Shown: piece after piece, positions 20,394 to 29,987 of the stretch
Layout of the letters: each line of letters begins with the position of its first letter
Numbering within the stretch: the first letter of the stretch is position 1
DNA from: Bacteroidetes/Chlorobi group bacterium MS-B_bin-24
GTDB lineage: Bacteria > Bacteroidota > Ignavibacteria > Kapaibacteriales > UBA2268
Reading direction: 5' to 3'
Assembly: GCA_003731685.1 (NCBI GenBank)
Contig: RCNO01000017.1
Coordinates: 2,870 to 50,855, forward strand
Length of the DNA: 47,986 nt
Notes under the pieces: generated by a model
The model's database searches: none
What the model was told of the DNA's origin: nothing
What the model saw: only the letters and a program-made list of their open reading frames with translations
Made by a program: the position numbers and the translations under genes

Positions 20394-21131
20394 TTATTTT
20401 TTAAACAAATTATCATCAATTGGTTCATTTACAAGAATTTTTTGGAATTTAATTTCGGCATTCTTTTGCGAATCCATATAAATTTCAATATTTTTGGGGA
20501 ATGGCACACCCTTGATAAATTCATAATCTTTAAACAGAAGTTCCTCTTGCTGTTCTTGACCGTTTTGAGCGGTTTTAAACGACATTTTTTTCAATGTATG
20601 ATTTTTCGGGTCAAACCAAAAATGTCCGGGAGTTTCTTGTTGAGTATTATCTTTCGATGGATTGATTTGGATGTGGTAGCAATTCACTCCATCGATTTTT
20701 TCCATACCTACAACTTTGATTAAGTCCTTTTCCTTTTCGTAATCTTCCATTGAAATTTTCAAATTTCCAACCTGCGTCTGATTCGCAATTTGCGCCCGAT
20801 ACATATCGAGTTGGTCTGCGGGGATTTCTGTTGTCATCCCATTTTGAATTGACCATCCTTCTTTGTCAGCAATGACAACAACACTATTCTGCCCCATAAA
20901 AGAAGTCTCGGCACGATAATTATTCCCTTTTTTCCAAATTTTGCTTGGAACCTCGAAACCCATCGTACTGACTGATAATTCCATATACAAGTTCTTGATT
21001 TTGGAAATATCGGAATATTCTTTCTGCTTCTTGATGAAGTTCTTAATTATTTCCTCTTCCGATTGAGCAAAAGAGAAAGCGACAAATAAGAGAAAAAATA
21101 AAGCACTCAAAGAACCGATTTTTTTAAACAT
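20394..21131 (-). CDS. LolA-like outer-membrane lipoprotein-sorting family protein
   Basis: Signal peptide MFKKIGSLSALFFLLFVAFSFAQ; HFWFDPKNHTLKKMSF; same layout as the downstream gene. Confidence 0.68.
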   Translation of the reverse strand: MFKKIGSLSALFFLLFVAFSFAQSEEEIIKNFIKKQKEYSDISKIKNLYMELSVSTMGFEVPSKIWKKGNNYRAETSFMGQNSVVVIADKEGWSIQNGMTTEIPADQLDMYRAQIANQTQVGNLKISMEDYEKEKDLIKVVGMEKIDGVNCYHIQINPSKDNTQQETPGHFWFDPKNHTLKKMSFKTAQNGQEQQEELLFKDYEFIKGVPFPKNIEIYMDSQKNAEIKFQKILVNEPIDDNLFKK

Positions 21132-21146
21132 AAAACCTCCAATATG

Positions 21147-21989
21147 TTAATGATTGTTTATTAAAGAAATTTTTTCAAAAAATTCTTCGATTTCGCGTTT
21201 TGTCAAGCCCATCTCGAGCATTTCTTCGTAGGTAGGCAATTTGTATTGAATCATATTTTTCAAGATTTTTTGTTCCAACGAAGAAAAAGTAATCGCATTC
21301 AAGCGATAATCCTCGAAAGCTTCGTAGGCAATTGGGCAAGTCTCTTTCACAATTTGGGCTATAATCTTTGCATATTCGCGAATTTCGAACTGGGCTGTGG
21401 AATGCAATCGCAACTCAAGGAAATGGAAAAGATTGTGAAGGTCGATTTTCCAATACCACTCGGTATAGGTCGATAGTGGCAGATTTATCCGAGCAAGCTC
21501 GCGTGCTATTTCGTTCGATAAATACCAGTTGTATTTTTCATAAAGTAAATTTTGAGTTTTTTGCAAATCCTCGATAAATTCATTTGCTGTTTCGATATTT
21601 ATCGGCTCGTCGCTTCTGCCTTGTTTGTTCGTTCGGCTTTGCTTACGAACACCTTCGGGCGAAGGCAAATAGAATTCGTCGGGCATAACCGAATAGCGCC
21701 CCGAATATTCATTGACATTTGCAGTTCGGTGGCGAATCCATTGACGCGCAACAAAAATTGGCAGTTTGATGTGAAATTTATACTCCACCATCTCGAAGGG
21801 TGAGGTGTGGCGATGCCGCATAAGATATCGAATCAGATTCCTGTCCTCGCTCACAGTCTTTGTTCCTTTGCCATAGGAAACCCTCGCGGCTTGCACAATG
21901 GAACTGTCGTCGCCCATCATATCGACAAGGCGGACAAATCCTTTATCCAAACATTTGAATTCTTTACCGATGAGTTCGTTCAGTCCCAA
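21147..21989 (-). CDS. thyX: FAD-dependent thymidylate synthase
   Basis: 280 aa; RHRTANVNEYSGRYS (ThyX RHRxxSxNxxSxRY-type motif). Confidence 0.94.
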   Translation of the reverse strand: MGLNELIGKEFKCLDKGFVRLVDMMGDDSSIVQAARVSYGKGTKTVSEDRNLIRYLMRHRHTSPFEMVEYKFHIKLPIFVARQWIRHRTANVNEYSGRYSVMPDEFYLPSPEGVRKQSRTNKQGRSDEPINIETANEFIEDLQKTQNLLYEKYNWYLSNEIARELARINLPLSTYTEWYWKIDLHNLFHFLELRLHSTAQFEIREYAKIIAQIVKETCPIAYEAFEDYRLNAITFSSLEQKILKNMIQYKLPTYEEMLEMGLTKREIEEFFEKISLINNH

Positions 21990-22142
21990 GCCCCAATCTC
22001 AAAAAAAACAAAATTACCATTTTTCAACATATTACAATGCATAAACATAAAAAAAATGGGGAGAATCAATTAACTGTTTTCTAAGCAACGAAGCTACCAC
22101 TAATCTTTGACCAGAATTTGAAACCCCTTTGGGAATTTTCCA

Positions 22143-22173
22143 GACATCGGATGTTTCAAAAACATCCGATGTC
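22143..22173. repeat. Family A palindrome, copy A4, followed by T7
   Basis: gacatcggatgtttcaaaaacatccgatgtc-ttttttt. Confidence 0.92.
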
Positions 22174-22290
22174 TTTTTTTGGTTAAAGGGTTTCAGCTTT
22201 GTTAATTCCGTGAAGAGGCAACTGCCTGTTGTTAACATACTTGCTACTTTTAATCTTTAACAACGGTTTTGTAACCACTTGCGTTTTCCA

Positions 22291-22321
22291 GACATCGGAT
22301 GTTTCAAAAACATCCGATGTC
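22291..22321. repeat. Family A palindrome, copy A5
   Basis: gacatcggatgtttcaaaaacatccgatgtc. Confidence 0.92.
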
Positions 22322-22340
22322 TTTCGTGATTAATTCCATA

Positions 22341-22368
22341 CATTCGATGTTTTCGCAAACAACCGATG
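22341..22368. repeat. Degenerate family A copy
   Basis: cattcgatgttttcgcaaacaaccgatg. Confidence 0.6.
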
Positions 22369-22515
22369 CTTTTGAATTTCTTAACTTAATATTATCGTTT
22401 TAAAAAAATTTCTTTCAAAATTCCGATAATTAATCAAAAATTTTCCCACAATTTTGTTTTGGTTTTTTAATATGCTTTTGCTATTTTGCTTTATGGATTT
22501 AATTCGGAGTTCAAA

Positions 22516-22950
22516 ATGAAGAAAGTACCAAAAGTTGAAGAAATAATGTCGAAAGACCTTTTTGTTGTTTCTTGGAATGACCCACTGAAAAAGGTGATTG
22601 ATTATATGAAGACCGAAAACATTCGCCACGTTCCTGTTGTCGAGGATGGGAAATTTGTCGGGCTTATCACCCAGAATAAAATCAATGAATATGTTCGGAA
22701 AAGGATTTACGACCCAGAGGATGAAATTGATGAGGAAGAATTTTCCCGTGTTTCCGATTTCGACTACCTTGTGAATAGAAATATTCCATTGCTTTTCCCC
22801 GAAGATAGTCTTTTGAAAGTCTTGGAATTGTTTATCAAAAAGAAATACGACTGTCTTCCTGTGGTCGATTCTAACCAAAACCTTGTAGGTTTGGTCTCGA
22901 ACATCGATGTTCTTCTTTACTTTTACAATTTCTTGTCTGAAAAAAATTAA
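22516..22950 (+). CDS. CBS-domain pair protein
   Basis: IMSKDLFVVSWNDPLKKVIDYMKTENIRHVPVVEDGKFVGLIT... and second repeat KYDCLPVVDSNQNLVGLVS. Confidence 0.9.
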   Translation: MKKVPKVEEIMSKDLFVVSWNDPLKKVIDYMKTENIRHVPVVEDGKFVGLITQNKINEYVRKRIYDPEDEIDEEEFSRVSDFDYLVNRNIPLLFPEDSLLKVLELFIKKKYDCLPVVDSNQNLVGLVSNIDVLLYFYNFLSEKN

Positions 22951-22956
22951 GTCTCT

Positions 22957-24507
22957 ATGTATTCTAAAATCCAATCGGCAAGTGTTCTGGGAATTAATGC
23001 TTTTATAATTGATATTGAAACACATTTGGACAATGCCCTGCCAAATTTCATCATAGTTGGTCTGCCCGATTCCGCTGTTAAGGAGTCGAAGGAGCGTGTT
23101 ACAGCAGCAATCAAAAATAGCGGGATTCCTTTCCCACCCAAGAAGATAACTATTAATCTTGCCCCTGCCGATATCCGAAAAGAAGGTAGCAGTTTCGATT
23201 TACCCATTGCCCTAGGGATTTTGGCAAGTCTTGGCATTGTTCCTGTTGAATCTACCGAAGGAATGCTTTTCCTTGGCGAACTTTCGCTCGAAGGAAGCCT
23301 GCGTCCCATCCACGGCGCCTTACCAATTGCTTTCGAAGCGAAAAAGCTGGGCTTCAAAGCAGTTGTGCTTCCAGAGTCGAATGCCAACGAGGCTGCACTC
23401 GTCGATGGAATTGATATTATTCCGATTCAGACCCTTACCCAAGCGGTTAATTTTTTAAACAGGAACGAAAAAATTGAGCCGAGAATCGTCGATAAATACA
23501 AAATCTTCGAAGAAAACCAAAGCAACTACACGCTCGATTTCTCCGATGTCAAGGGTCAACAAAATGTTAAAAGGGCATTGGAGGTTGCAGCCGCAGGTGG
23601 ACACAACATTTTGATGATAGGTCCACCGGGTTCGGGCAAAACTATGCTGGCGAAGCGAATTCCCACCATACTTCCCCCTTTGACTTTGGAAGAGGCTTTG
23701 GAAACCACCAAAATCCACTCGGTTGCAGGTCTTTTGGAAAGCAACGAAGCTTTGATTACCGTCAGACCATTCCGGGCTCCTCATCATACAATTAGCGACG
23801 CGGCGCTGGTTGGCGGCGGTATGAACAAAATCAAGCCCGGGGAAATTTCGCTCGCTCATCACGGCGTTCTTTTTCTCGACGAGTTGCCCGAATTCGCTCG
23901 AAATGTTTTGGAAGTCCTTCGCCAACCACTGGAAGACAAAAAAATCTGCATCTCGCGAACAAAGATGACAATCGAATATCCTGCAAACTTTATGCTTGTT
24001 TGCTCGATGAATCCCTGTCCTTGCGGGAACTACGGGAATCCTTACCAAGAATGCACATGCACCCCAGCACAAATTCAGAAATATCAGTCCAAAATTTCCG
24101 GACCCTTGCTCGACCGAATCGATATTCACATCGAAGTTCAGGCTGTGAAATACCAAGAGTTGACGGCACAATCGAGCGGAGAAACTTCTGCACAAATTAG
24201 GCAAAGAGTTGTCAAAGCCCGACAAATCCAAGCAGAAAGGTTCCGCGGTAAGAAAAATGTTTACAAAAATGCAGATATGGGTTCTAAAGAAATTCGTAAA
24301 TATTGCATTCTCGACACCCGTTCCCAAGAAATCTTGAAGATTGCAATGAACAAAATGGGACTTTCTGCCCGCGCCTACGACAAAATTCTTAAAGTAGCAC
24401 GAACTATTGCCGACTTGGACAACTCCGAAACAATACAGCCACAACACATCAGCGAGGCAATCCAATACCGAAGCCTCGACCGAAGCTACTGGCGCGGCGG
24501 GCTGTAA
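22957..24507 (+). CDS. comM: YifB/ComM family Mg-chelatase-like AAA ATPase
   Basis: 516 aa; GVNAF-type N-terminus, MIGPPGSGKTMLAKRIPTILPPL, FRAPHHTISDAALVGGG, CSMNPCPCG. Confidence 0.94.
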   Translation: MYSKIQSASVLGINAFIIDIETHLDNALPNFIIVGLPDSAVKESKERVTAAIKNSGIPFPPKKITINLAPADIRKEGSSFDLPIALGILASLGIVPVESTEGMLFLGELSLEGSLRPIHGALPIAFEAKKLGFKAVVLPESNANEAALVDGIDIIPIQTLTQAVNFLNRNEKIEPRIVDKYKIFEENQSNYTLDFSDVKGQQNVKRALEVAAAGGHNILMIGPPGSGKTMLAKRIPTILPPLTLEEALETTKIHSVAGLLESNEALITVRPFRAPHHTISDAALVGGGMNKIKPGEISLAHHGVLFLDELPEFARNVLEVLRQPLEDKKICISRTKMTIEYPANFMLVCSMNPCPCGNYGNPYQECTCTPAQIQKYQSKISGPLLDRIDIHIEVQAVKYQELTAQSSGETSAQIRQRVVKARQIQAERFRGKKNVYKNADMGSKEIRKYCILDTRSQEILKIAMNKMGLSARAYDKILKVARTIADLDNSETIQPQHISEAIQYRSLDRSYWRGGL

Positions 24508-24511
24508 GTTC

Positions 24512-24539
24512 GTAGGGGGCAAATAATTATTTGCCCACA
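24512..24539. repeat. Family B palindrome (slightly degenerate)
   Basis: gtagggggcaaataattatttgcccaca. Confidence 0.8.
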
Positions 24540-24596
24540 CAAGATTTTATAATCACAAACCATCGTTCGTGACCCAAACGGTATTTGTTGCAAAAA

Positions 24597-24627
24597 GACA
24601 TAGGATGTTTGCGAAACATCCGATGTC
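24597..24627. repeat. Family A palindrome, copy A6
   Basis: gacataggatgtttgcgaaacatccgatgtc. Confidence 0.9.
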
Positions 24628-24639
24628 TGAAATATACTT

Positions 24640-24667
24640 GTAGGGGCGAACCTCCGTATTCGCCCTT
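24640..24667. repeat. Family B palindrome
   Basis: gtaggggcgaacctccgtattcgccctt. Confidence 0.8.
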
Positions 24668-24853
24668 TGTTCCTATGTGTTTGTCCCTGATGCTACATTC
24701 TATGAGGATTTGTTTTGTAGGGTATGATGATATGTTTTTTATGGGGAATTCATAAATTGACCCCGCAATAGAGCAAATTATGGTGGTTCAAATATAGGGT
24801 GAATTGTATCGAGTAATTACCAATGATAATTCTATTGTACAGCATTGTTGCTG

Positions 24854-26074
24854 TCATTTATCCTTCTCGCCACTTTTCGAACTTTCTTCGATTATTCTCT
24901 TATATTCGTTGAACATAATTGCAATGCTGGACTCGACGCTGAAATGCTTTTGCACAAAATTTCGGGCGTTCGAACCAAGTTGTCTGGCTTTTTCGGGTTT
25001 GTTCAATAATTCAAGTACGCTGTTTGCGAATTGTTCAGGTTCGTTTGCAATCAATATACCACTATCGGGAGCGATGGGAATTCCTTCGGCTCCTATGCTT
25101 GTCGAAACCACCGGTAGCTCCATAGCCATTGCTTCGAGAATTTTGATACGAACACCGCTTCCAACAAATAGTGGAACAACTAAAATATTCCCCCGATTAT
25201 AATAGGGCTTAATATCTTCGACATAGCCCAAAACATTGACTTTTTTGTAATCTCGGAGGAAGTCGGGTGGATTTTTCCCAATTATTGAAACAAAAGCATC
25301 GGGCATTTTTTCAACAATTAGTGGAAGGACTTTTTCGAGAAACCATTTCAACCCCGAAATATTTGGCAACCAATCGAAAGTCGAAACTATGATAATTTCC
25401 TTTGGATTGCGTTCCACTTTTGGGTCGGGACGGAACAAGCTTAAATCCACGCCGGGCGAGGCTACAAGCACATTTGCATTTGGCACTAACCCCAATGCCA
25501 GAGAGCGGTCGTAATCGGTGCAAGTGAACGAGACCTTTGCAGTGGCTATTGCCTGCCGTTCTTTTTCCCGAAGCAAACGGGTCTGTTGCTTCAAGAATAA
25601 CCATTGCGGCGATAGTGGTACTTGCTTCTTCAACAATCGTTCCCACAATACCCATTCAATGTTGTGGAGTCGCAAGCCTAATGGCTTGCCTGTCTTCTCG
25701 TTCAGCCATTTCCCAATAGAAAAAGTATTGGTATGGTCAAGATGGATTAAATCGAAATCGATGTTTTTTATGATGTCCTGCAAAGAATTTTTTGCTTTGG
25801 GGCGGTAAAACTTTTCGGTTAAAACTGGTTTATTCAATAGAAAATACTTCAAAAGTCTTGGAAATGTATTTCTTGTATCCAAATGAATTACAAAGGGATG
25901 GCAAAAACTTCGGAAGTATTCGACAAATTCATTCGGAACTTTTGTTTTGGTAAAAGCAACAAAAAAAACCTCCGCACCGAAAGCTGACAACTGCTTAACA
26001 ATGTTGAAAATTCCAATTCTTCCGCCGCTGTCGAGCGGATAAGGAAATTGCGGCGAGATTTGCAAAATCTTCAT
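24854..26074 (-). CDS. Glycosyltransferase family 4 (GT4)
   Basis: LQISPQFPYPLDSGGRIGIFNI...VVPLFVGSGVRIKILEAMAMELPVVSTSIGAEGI. Confidence 0.92.
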   Translation of the reverse strand: MKILQISPQFPYPLDSGGRIGIFNIVKQLSAFGAEVFFVAFTKTKVPNEFVEYFRSFCHPFVIHLDTRNTFPRLLKYFLLNKPVLTEKFYRPKAKNSLQDIIKNIDFDLIHLDHTNTFSIGKWLNEKTGKPLGLRLHNIEWVLWERLLKKQVPLSPQWLFLKQQTRLLREKERQAIATAKVSFTCTDYDRSLALGLVPNANVLVASPGVDLSLFRPDPKVERNPKEIIIVSTFDWLPNISGLKWFLEKVLPLIVEKMPDAFVSIIGKNPPDFLRDYKKVNVLGYVEDIKPYYNRGNILVVPLFVGSGVRIKILEAMAMELPVVSTSIGAEGIPIAPDSGILIANEPEQFANSVLELLNKPEKARQLGSNARNFVQKHFSVESSIAIMFNEYKRIIEESSKSGEKDK

Positions 26075-27018
26075 CTTCTGCTTCTTTTCTCTCTGTTTAT
26101 TTTAATTTGTAGTAAATGCTTATACAATTTGAACTGGTAAGCGAAGAAAGATTTTCCCATAGTTATTTTTCTCAACTTTTCTGGCGGGGCAACGGTTCGC
26201 TCTGTTCTCCTTGTCTTTAGCATTGTTGTCAGAACAAGTAAAAAGCCTTCGAGGAGGACAAGCGGACTGAACCGACGGTAAAGACCCTCAACAAATTGAA
26301 AAGCCAAAATGCAAAATGTTCTGCCCAACGCCCGCCAAAATGGAAAAAATTTCCACGAAAACCTAGTGTATTGCTCATAGGAGCAGAGCCAGCGGTGGAC
26401 ACGATTGCGGGCTCTTGGACTGGCTTCGTGGACAACCCGAATGTTTGGAAAATAGCGAACTTCGAAACCGGCGATAATTGCACGGGCACTGAATTCAAAT
26501 TCTTCGTAGCCAAATCCCGAAAAGCCACCAATGGTATCGAACACCACCCGCCGAATTGCTGCACCTGTCCCGACAAAGCCATTTGCAGGGTAACCTTCGT
26601 CGGGGACATTGTACTTGTCAACTGGGTATGGATACCAATCCCAGCGAAGCTCGAATGTATCTTTTTCGACTTCCTGAGTGGCTATGATATGAATTTCCGG
26701 GTGCTTTCGAAAAATTTCAACTACCTTTTCGAATGTGTCAGGTGTTAAAGGATATGAATCACTATCGCAACGCCAGATAATATCCCCATCGGACCAATAC
26801 ACCCCAAGATTAATTGAACGAATGTCGAAATTCTCGGGCAGCCAGTAATATTTTACCTGCGGGAAAAGCTTCGGTATCTCCTCTTTTGTGCCATCGGTAG
26901 AAGCGTTATCGACTACGATTATTTCCTTGTTTGGGTAAGTTTGATTCAAATAGTGTGGAATCGAATTTATCAAGTCCTCTTTTCGGTTATGTGTAACAAT
27001 AATAACGCTAATTTTCAT
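26071..27018 (-). CDS. Glycosyltransferase family 2
   Basis: ISVIIVTHNRKEDLINSIPHYLNQTYPNKEIIVVDNASTDGT. Confidence 0.93.
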   Translation of the reverse strand: MKISVIIVTHNRKEDLINSIPHYLNQTYPNKEIIVVDNASTDGTKEEIPKLFPQVKYYWLPENFDIRSINLGVYWSDGDIIWRCDSDSYPLTPDTFEKVVEIFRKHPEIHIIATQEVEKDTFELRWDWYPYPVDKYNVPDEGYPANGFVGTGAAIRRVVFDTIGGFSGFGYEEFEFSARAIIAGFEVRYFPNIRVVHEASPRARNRVHRWLCSYEQYTRFSWKFFPFWRALGRTFCILAFQFVEGLYRRFSPLVLLEGFLLVLTTMLKTRRTERTVAPPEKLRKITMGKSFFAYQFKLYKHLLQIKINREKRSRR

Positions 27019-27041
27019 TTTATCAATTTATTTAAATTACA

Positions 27042-27620
27042 ATTTTACGAATTGTTCATAAAACATTTTTAAACAATATCCCAAAAGCAGTAATCTTTGG
27101 CGACGGCAGGTGTAGCCCAAAAACCAAAAAGTACAAGTCGGCAGTGAAATTGGGAGAATTGCTTGGTGCAATGGGTTTTGATATTGTAAATGGCGGCTAT
27201 GCTGGCGTGATGGAAGCAAGCGCTCGCGGAGCCTCTAAATTCGCGGTAGAACGCATCGGAGTAGTTCTGGAAAATTCAAAACGTGAGCCAAATAAATTCT
27301 TGACCAAACGAATCTTTGCCCCTTCGTACCTCGACCGACTCACACTTCTAATAGATATGGGCGATGTTTACTTCTTCTTCGAGGGCGGAAGCGGAACTTT
27401 GCTGGAATGCTCTGCTGTTCTTGCTCTTTACGAAAGGAACATTATCCGTAAGCATACATTTTACATCGGGCAGAAATGGAGTAAGTTGTTCAACTTCTTA
27501 AAAAATAATTTCAAAATAAATAGTGAAAATTATGCTCATTTCCATTTTTTTGAAAAGTTCGAAGCAAAAGAAATTGAACTTATATCGGAAATGTTAAAAG
27601 AGTTGTTGGTTAAAAAATAA
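27042..27620 (+). CDS. LOG / TIGR00730-like family protein (Rossmann), start codon uncertain
   Basis: AVIFGDGRCSPKTKKYKSAVKLGELLGAMGFDIVNGGYAGVMEASARGA...GGSGTLLECSAV; coding similarity starts upstream of the GTG at 27144. Confidence 0.78.
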   Translation: MLRIVHKTFLNNIPKAVIFGDGRCSPKTKKYKSAVKLGELLGAMGFDIVNGGYAGVMEASARGASKFAVERIGVVLENSKREPNKFLTKRIFAPSYLDRLTLLIDMGDVYFFFEGGSGTLLECSAVLALYERNIIRKHTFYIGQKWSKLFNFLKNNFKINSENYAHFHFFEKFEAKEIELISEMLKELLVKK

Positions 27621-27626
27621 ATCATT

Positions 27627-28172
27627 ATGGTGTTAGTTATTATTCTTTTTGTTTTTCTTTTGAATAATTGCGGTGGTACAATGGAAAATAAACTCTCGAA
27701 GGCATACTTTGCAGGCGGATGTTTCTGGGGCGTTGAACATCTTTTTAAAGAATTAGATGGGGTTGTCGAAACAACTGTTGGCTATTCTGGCGGGAAGACT
27801 GAAAATCCTACTTACGAAGAGGTTTGTACCGATACCACGGGGCACGCCGAGACTGTCGAAGTGATATTCGACCCAACGAAGATTTCCTACGAGGAGTTGG
27901 CTCGCTTCTTTTTCGAAATCCACGACCCAACGCAAGTCAATAGGCAAGGACCAGATGTTGGCACCCAGTACCGCTCGGTGATTTTTTATGTGGACGAAGA
28001 GCAAAAGAAGGTAGCAGAAAAACTTGTAAAAATCCTTGAGTCGAAAGGATTGTCTATTGCAACAGAAATCGTACCATTCGAAAAGTTTTGGAAAGCGGAA
28101 GAATACCATCAGGATTATTATTCCAAAACTGGCAAAGCCCCATACTGCCATTTCCGCCGAAAAATTTTTTAG
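27627..28172 (+). CDS. msrA: Peptide-methionine (S)-S-oxide reductase MsrA with N-terminal hydrophobic segment
   Basis: [38 protein letters not shown]. Confidence 0.95.
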   Translation: MVLVIILFVFLLNNCGGTMENKLSKAYFAGGCFWGVEHLFKELDGVVETTVGYSGGKTENPTYEEVCTDTTGHAETVEVIFDPTKISYEELARFFFEIHDPTQVNRQGPDVGTQYRSVIFYVDEEQKKVAEKLVKILESKGLSIATEIVPFEKFWKAEEYHQDYYSKTGKAPYCHFRRKIF

Positions 28173-28240
28173 CCTTTGCACCAAGCCGATAGCCTCAAGT
28201 TGCTTCATAAAAATGGCTGAAGAAGTGGATGCTAGTGAAA

Positions 28241-28272
28241 GACATAAGATGTTTTCAAAAACATCTAATGTC
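28241..28272. repeat. Family A palindrome, divergent copy A7
   Basis: gacataagatgttttcaaaaacatctaatgtc. Confidence 0.8.
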
Positions 28273-28360
28273 AAAGTTTAATCCAATGCGTTTCAGCTCA
28301 AAAGTGCTTTGCAATGTGGTTTCTAAAAATATCAAAATTCAAAAGGATTACGCTTGTAGT

Positions 28361-28420
28361 CCCTGTGGTGCTCTGTGTTCTTTGAGTTTTTTCACCACAG
28401 AGGGCACAGAGGAACACAGA
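28361..28420. repeat. Inverted repeat with CTGTGGTG / CACCACAG arms and CACAGAGG-type sequence
   Basis: ccctgtggtgctctgtgttc...ttcaccacagagggcacagaggaacacaga. Confidence 0.65.
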
Positions 28421-28490
28421 AATCGCATATCATTAGTTTCTTTTGAAAACATTTAACCAAGCTTGCATCTTTTTGATGCGACCATCCGAA

Positions 28491-28515
28491 ATCGGATTTT
28501 TGCGAAAAATCCGAT
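28491..28515. repeat. Family A palindrome, divergent copy A8
   Basis: atcggatttttgcgaaaaatccgat; perfect 11-bp arms. Confidence 0.75.
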
Positions 28516-28573
28516 ATCTCGCATAAGTGAACAAGATTTTTTTTCTTCCCCAGCGCTGGCTACAATCATAAAA

Positions 28574-28606
28574 AACCTTCCGAAGATTTCGTTCCTTCGG
28601 AAGGTT
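28574..28606 (-). terminator. Rho-independent terminator of the argF...GTPase operon
   Basis: AACCTTCCGAAG-9 nt-CTTCGGAAGGTT; on the minus strand the stem is followed by a T-run. Confidence 0.85.
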
Positions 28607-28651
28607 GATTTGATAACTGTCCTGAGTAATTAAAACTCAAAATAGAAAATC

Positions 28652-29974
28652 TTATCGTTTTAGGAATTCGGAGATAATTTCTTGCAAGTTTGGCGAGCCA
28701 ATCTCTGCTAATTCGTAATAAACTCGGGTCGAAGGTTTGTTAATTTTGATAAATCGATTTAAGTTAATCGGGGTTCCAATCACAATGGCATCGCATTCTG
28801 TTCGGTTGATTGTGGCTTCGAGGTCAGCCATCTGTTGTTTCCCGTAGCCCATTGCTGGAAGCAGAGAGCCAATTTCGGGATATTTCTCGAAAGTATCAAT
28901 TAGCGAACCTACAAGGTACGGTCGCGGGTCAACAAGTTCGCTTGCTCCGTAACGGCGAGCCGCCACAACACCGGCACCAATAGTCATCTCTCCGTGAGTT
29001 AAGGTCGGTCCGTCTTCGATTGCAAGCACTCGTTTCCCGCGAATAATTTCGGGATTTTCGACCATAATTGCCGAAGCAGCAAACACCACTTTCGCTTTGG
29101 GATTGTATTCCCTTATGTTGTCCAAAACATATTCAACATCCTCGGGATATGCAGAGTCAATTTTATTAATTACAATGACATCCGCCATTCGGAAATTGAC
29201 TTCGCCGGGATAGTATGAAATTTCGTGTCCTGGACGAAGCGGGTCGACAACTACTATGGACAAATCGGGTTGGATAAATGGCATATCGTTGTTTCCGCCG
29301 TCCCAGACAACGACATCGGCTTCTTGTTCGGCTTGACGAAGGATAGCCTCGTAATCCACACCAGCATAGATTACACTGCCCATTGCAATATGGGGTTCGT
29401 ATTCTTCCATCTCCTCGATGGTGCAGTTGTAACGATGCAGGTCTTCGATGGTTGCAAAGCGTTGAACTCTTTGTGCTTCTAAATCGCCGTAGGGCATAGG
29501 ATGTCGAATTGAAACCACTTTTAGGTTTGCATCTCGTAAAATCTTAACAACTCGACGGGTGGTTTGGCTTTTCCCGCAACCAGTGCGTACAGCCGTTATC
29601 GAAATAACCGGCTTCGATGATTTCAGCATTGTTTGCTTGGAACCGAGCATCGAAAATTTGGCGCCAGCCTTTAATACACGCGAACCAATATGCATAACCG
29701 TATCGTACGATAAGTCGCTGTAAGAAAGCACGCACTCGTCGATTTTGTACTTTTCGATTAACTCTTCTAAATCATTCTCGGAATAAATTGGAATGCCGTT
29801 CGGGTAAAGTTCCCCTGCGAGAGAGGCTGGATATAGTCGCCCCTCGATGTTTGGAATTTGCGCAGCGGTAAATCCAACTACTTCATATTCCGGTTTGTTC
29901 TTAAAAAATACATTGAAGTTGTGGAAATCGCGTCCAGCAGCTCCAAGTATTAAAACTCTTGTCCTTTGTTCCAT
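28652..29974 (-). CDS. Predicted GTPase related to cyclic 2,3-diphosphoglycerate synthetase (COG2403-like)
   Basis: 440 aa; N-terminal Rossmann-like VLILGAAGRDFHNFNVFF, P-loop TAVRTGCGKSQTTRR, VINKIDSA (NKxD), VVWDGGNND. Confidence 0.8.
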   Translation of the reverse strand: MEQRTRVLILGAAGRDFHNFNVFFKNKPEYEVVGFTAAQIPNIEGRLYPASLAGELYPNGIPIYSENDLEELIEKYKIDECVLSYSDLSYDTVMHIGSRVLKAGAKFSMLGSKQTMLKSSKPVISITAVRTGCGKSQTTRRVVKILRDANLKVVSIRHPMPYGDLEAQRVQRFATIEDLHRYNCTIEEMEEYEPHIAMGSVIYAGVDYEAILRQAEQEADVVVWDGGNNDMPFIQPDLSIVVVDPLRPGHEISYYPGEVNFRMADVIVINKIDSAYPEDVEYVLDNIREYNPKAKVVFAASAIMVENPEIIRGKRVLAIEDGPTLTHGEMTIGAGVVAARRYGASELVDPRPYLVGSLIDTFEKYPEIGSLLPAMGYGKQQMADLEATINRTECDAIVIGTPINLNRFIKINKPSTRVYYELAEIGSPNLQEIISEFLKR

Positions 29975-29987
29975 AACTCTTCTACAA

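Noticed and set aside
23455-24540. 361-aa ORF antisense to comM
   Set aside because: Long only because of low stop frequency opposite a conserved gene; Cys/Phe-rich, unlike a real protein.
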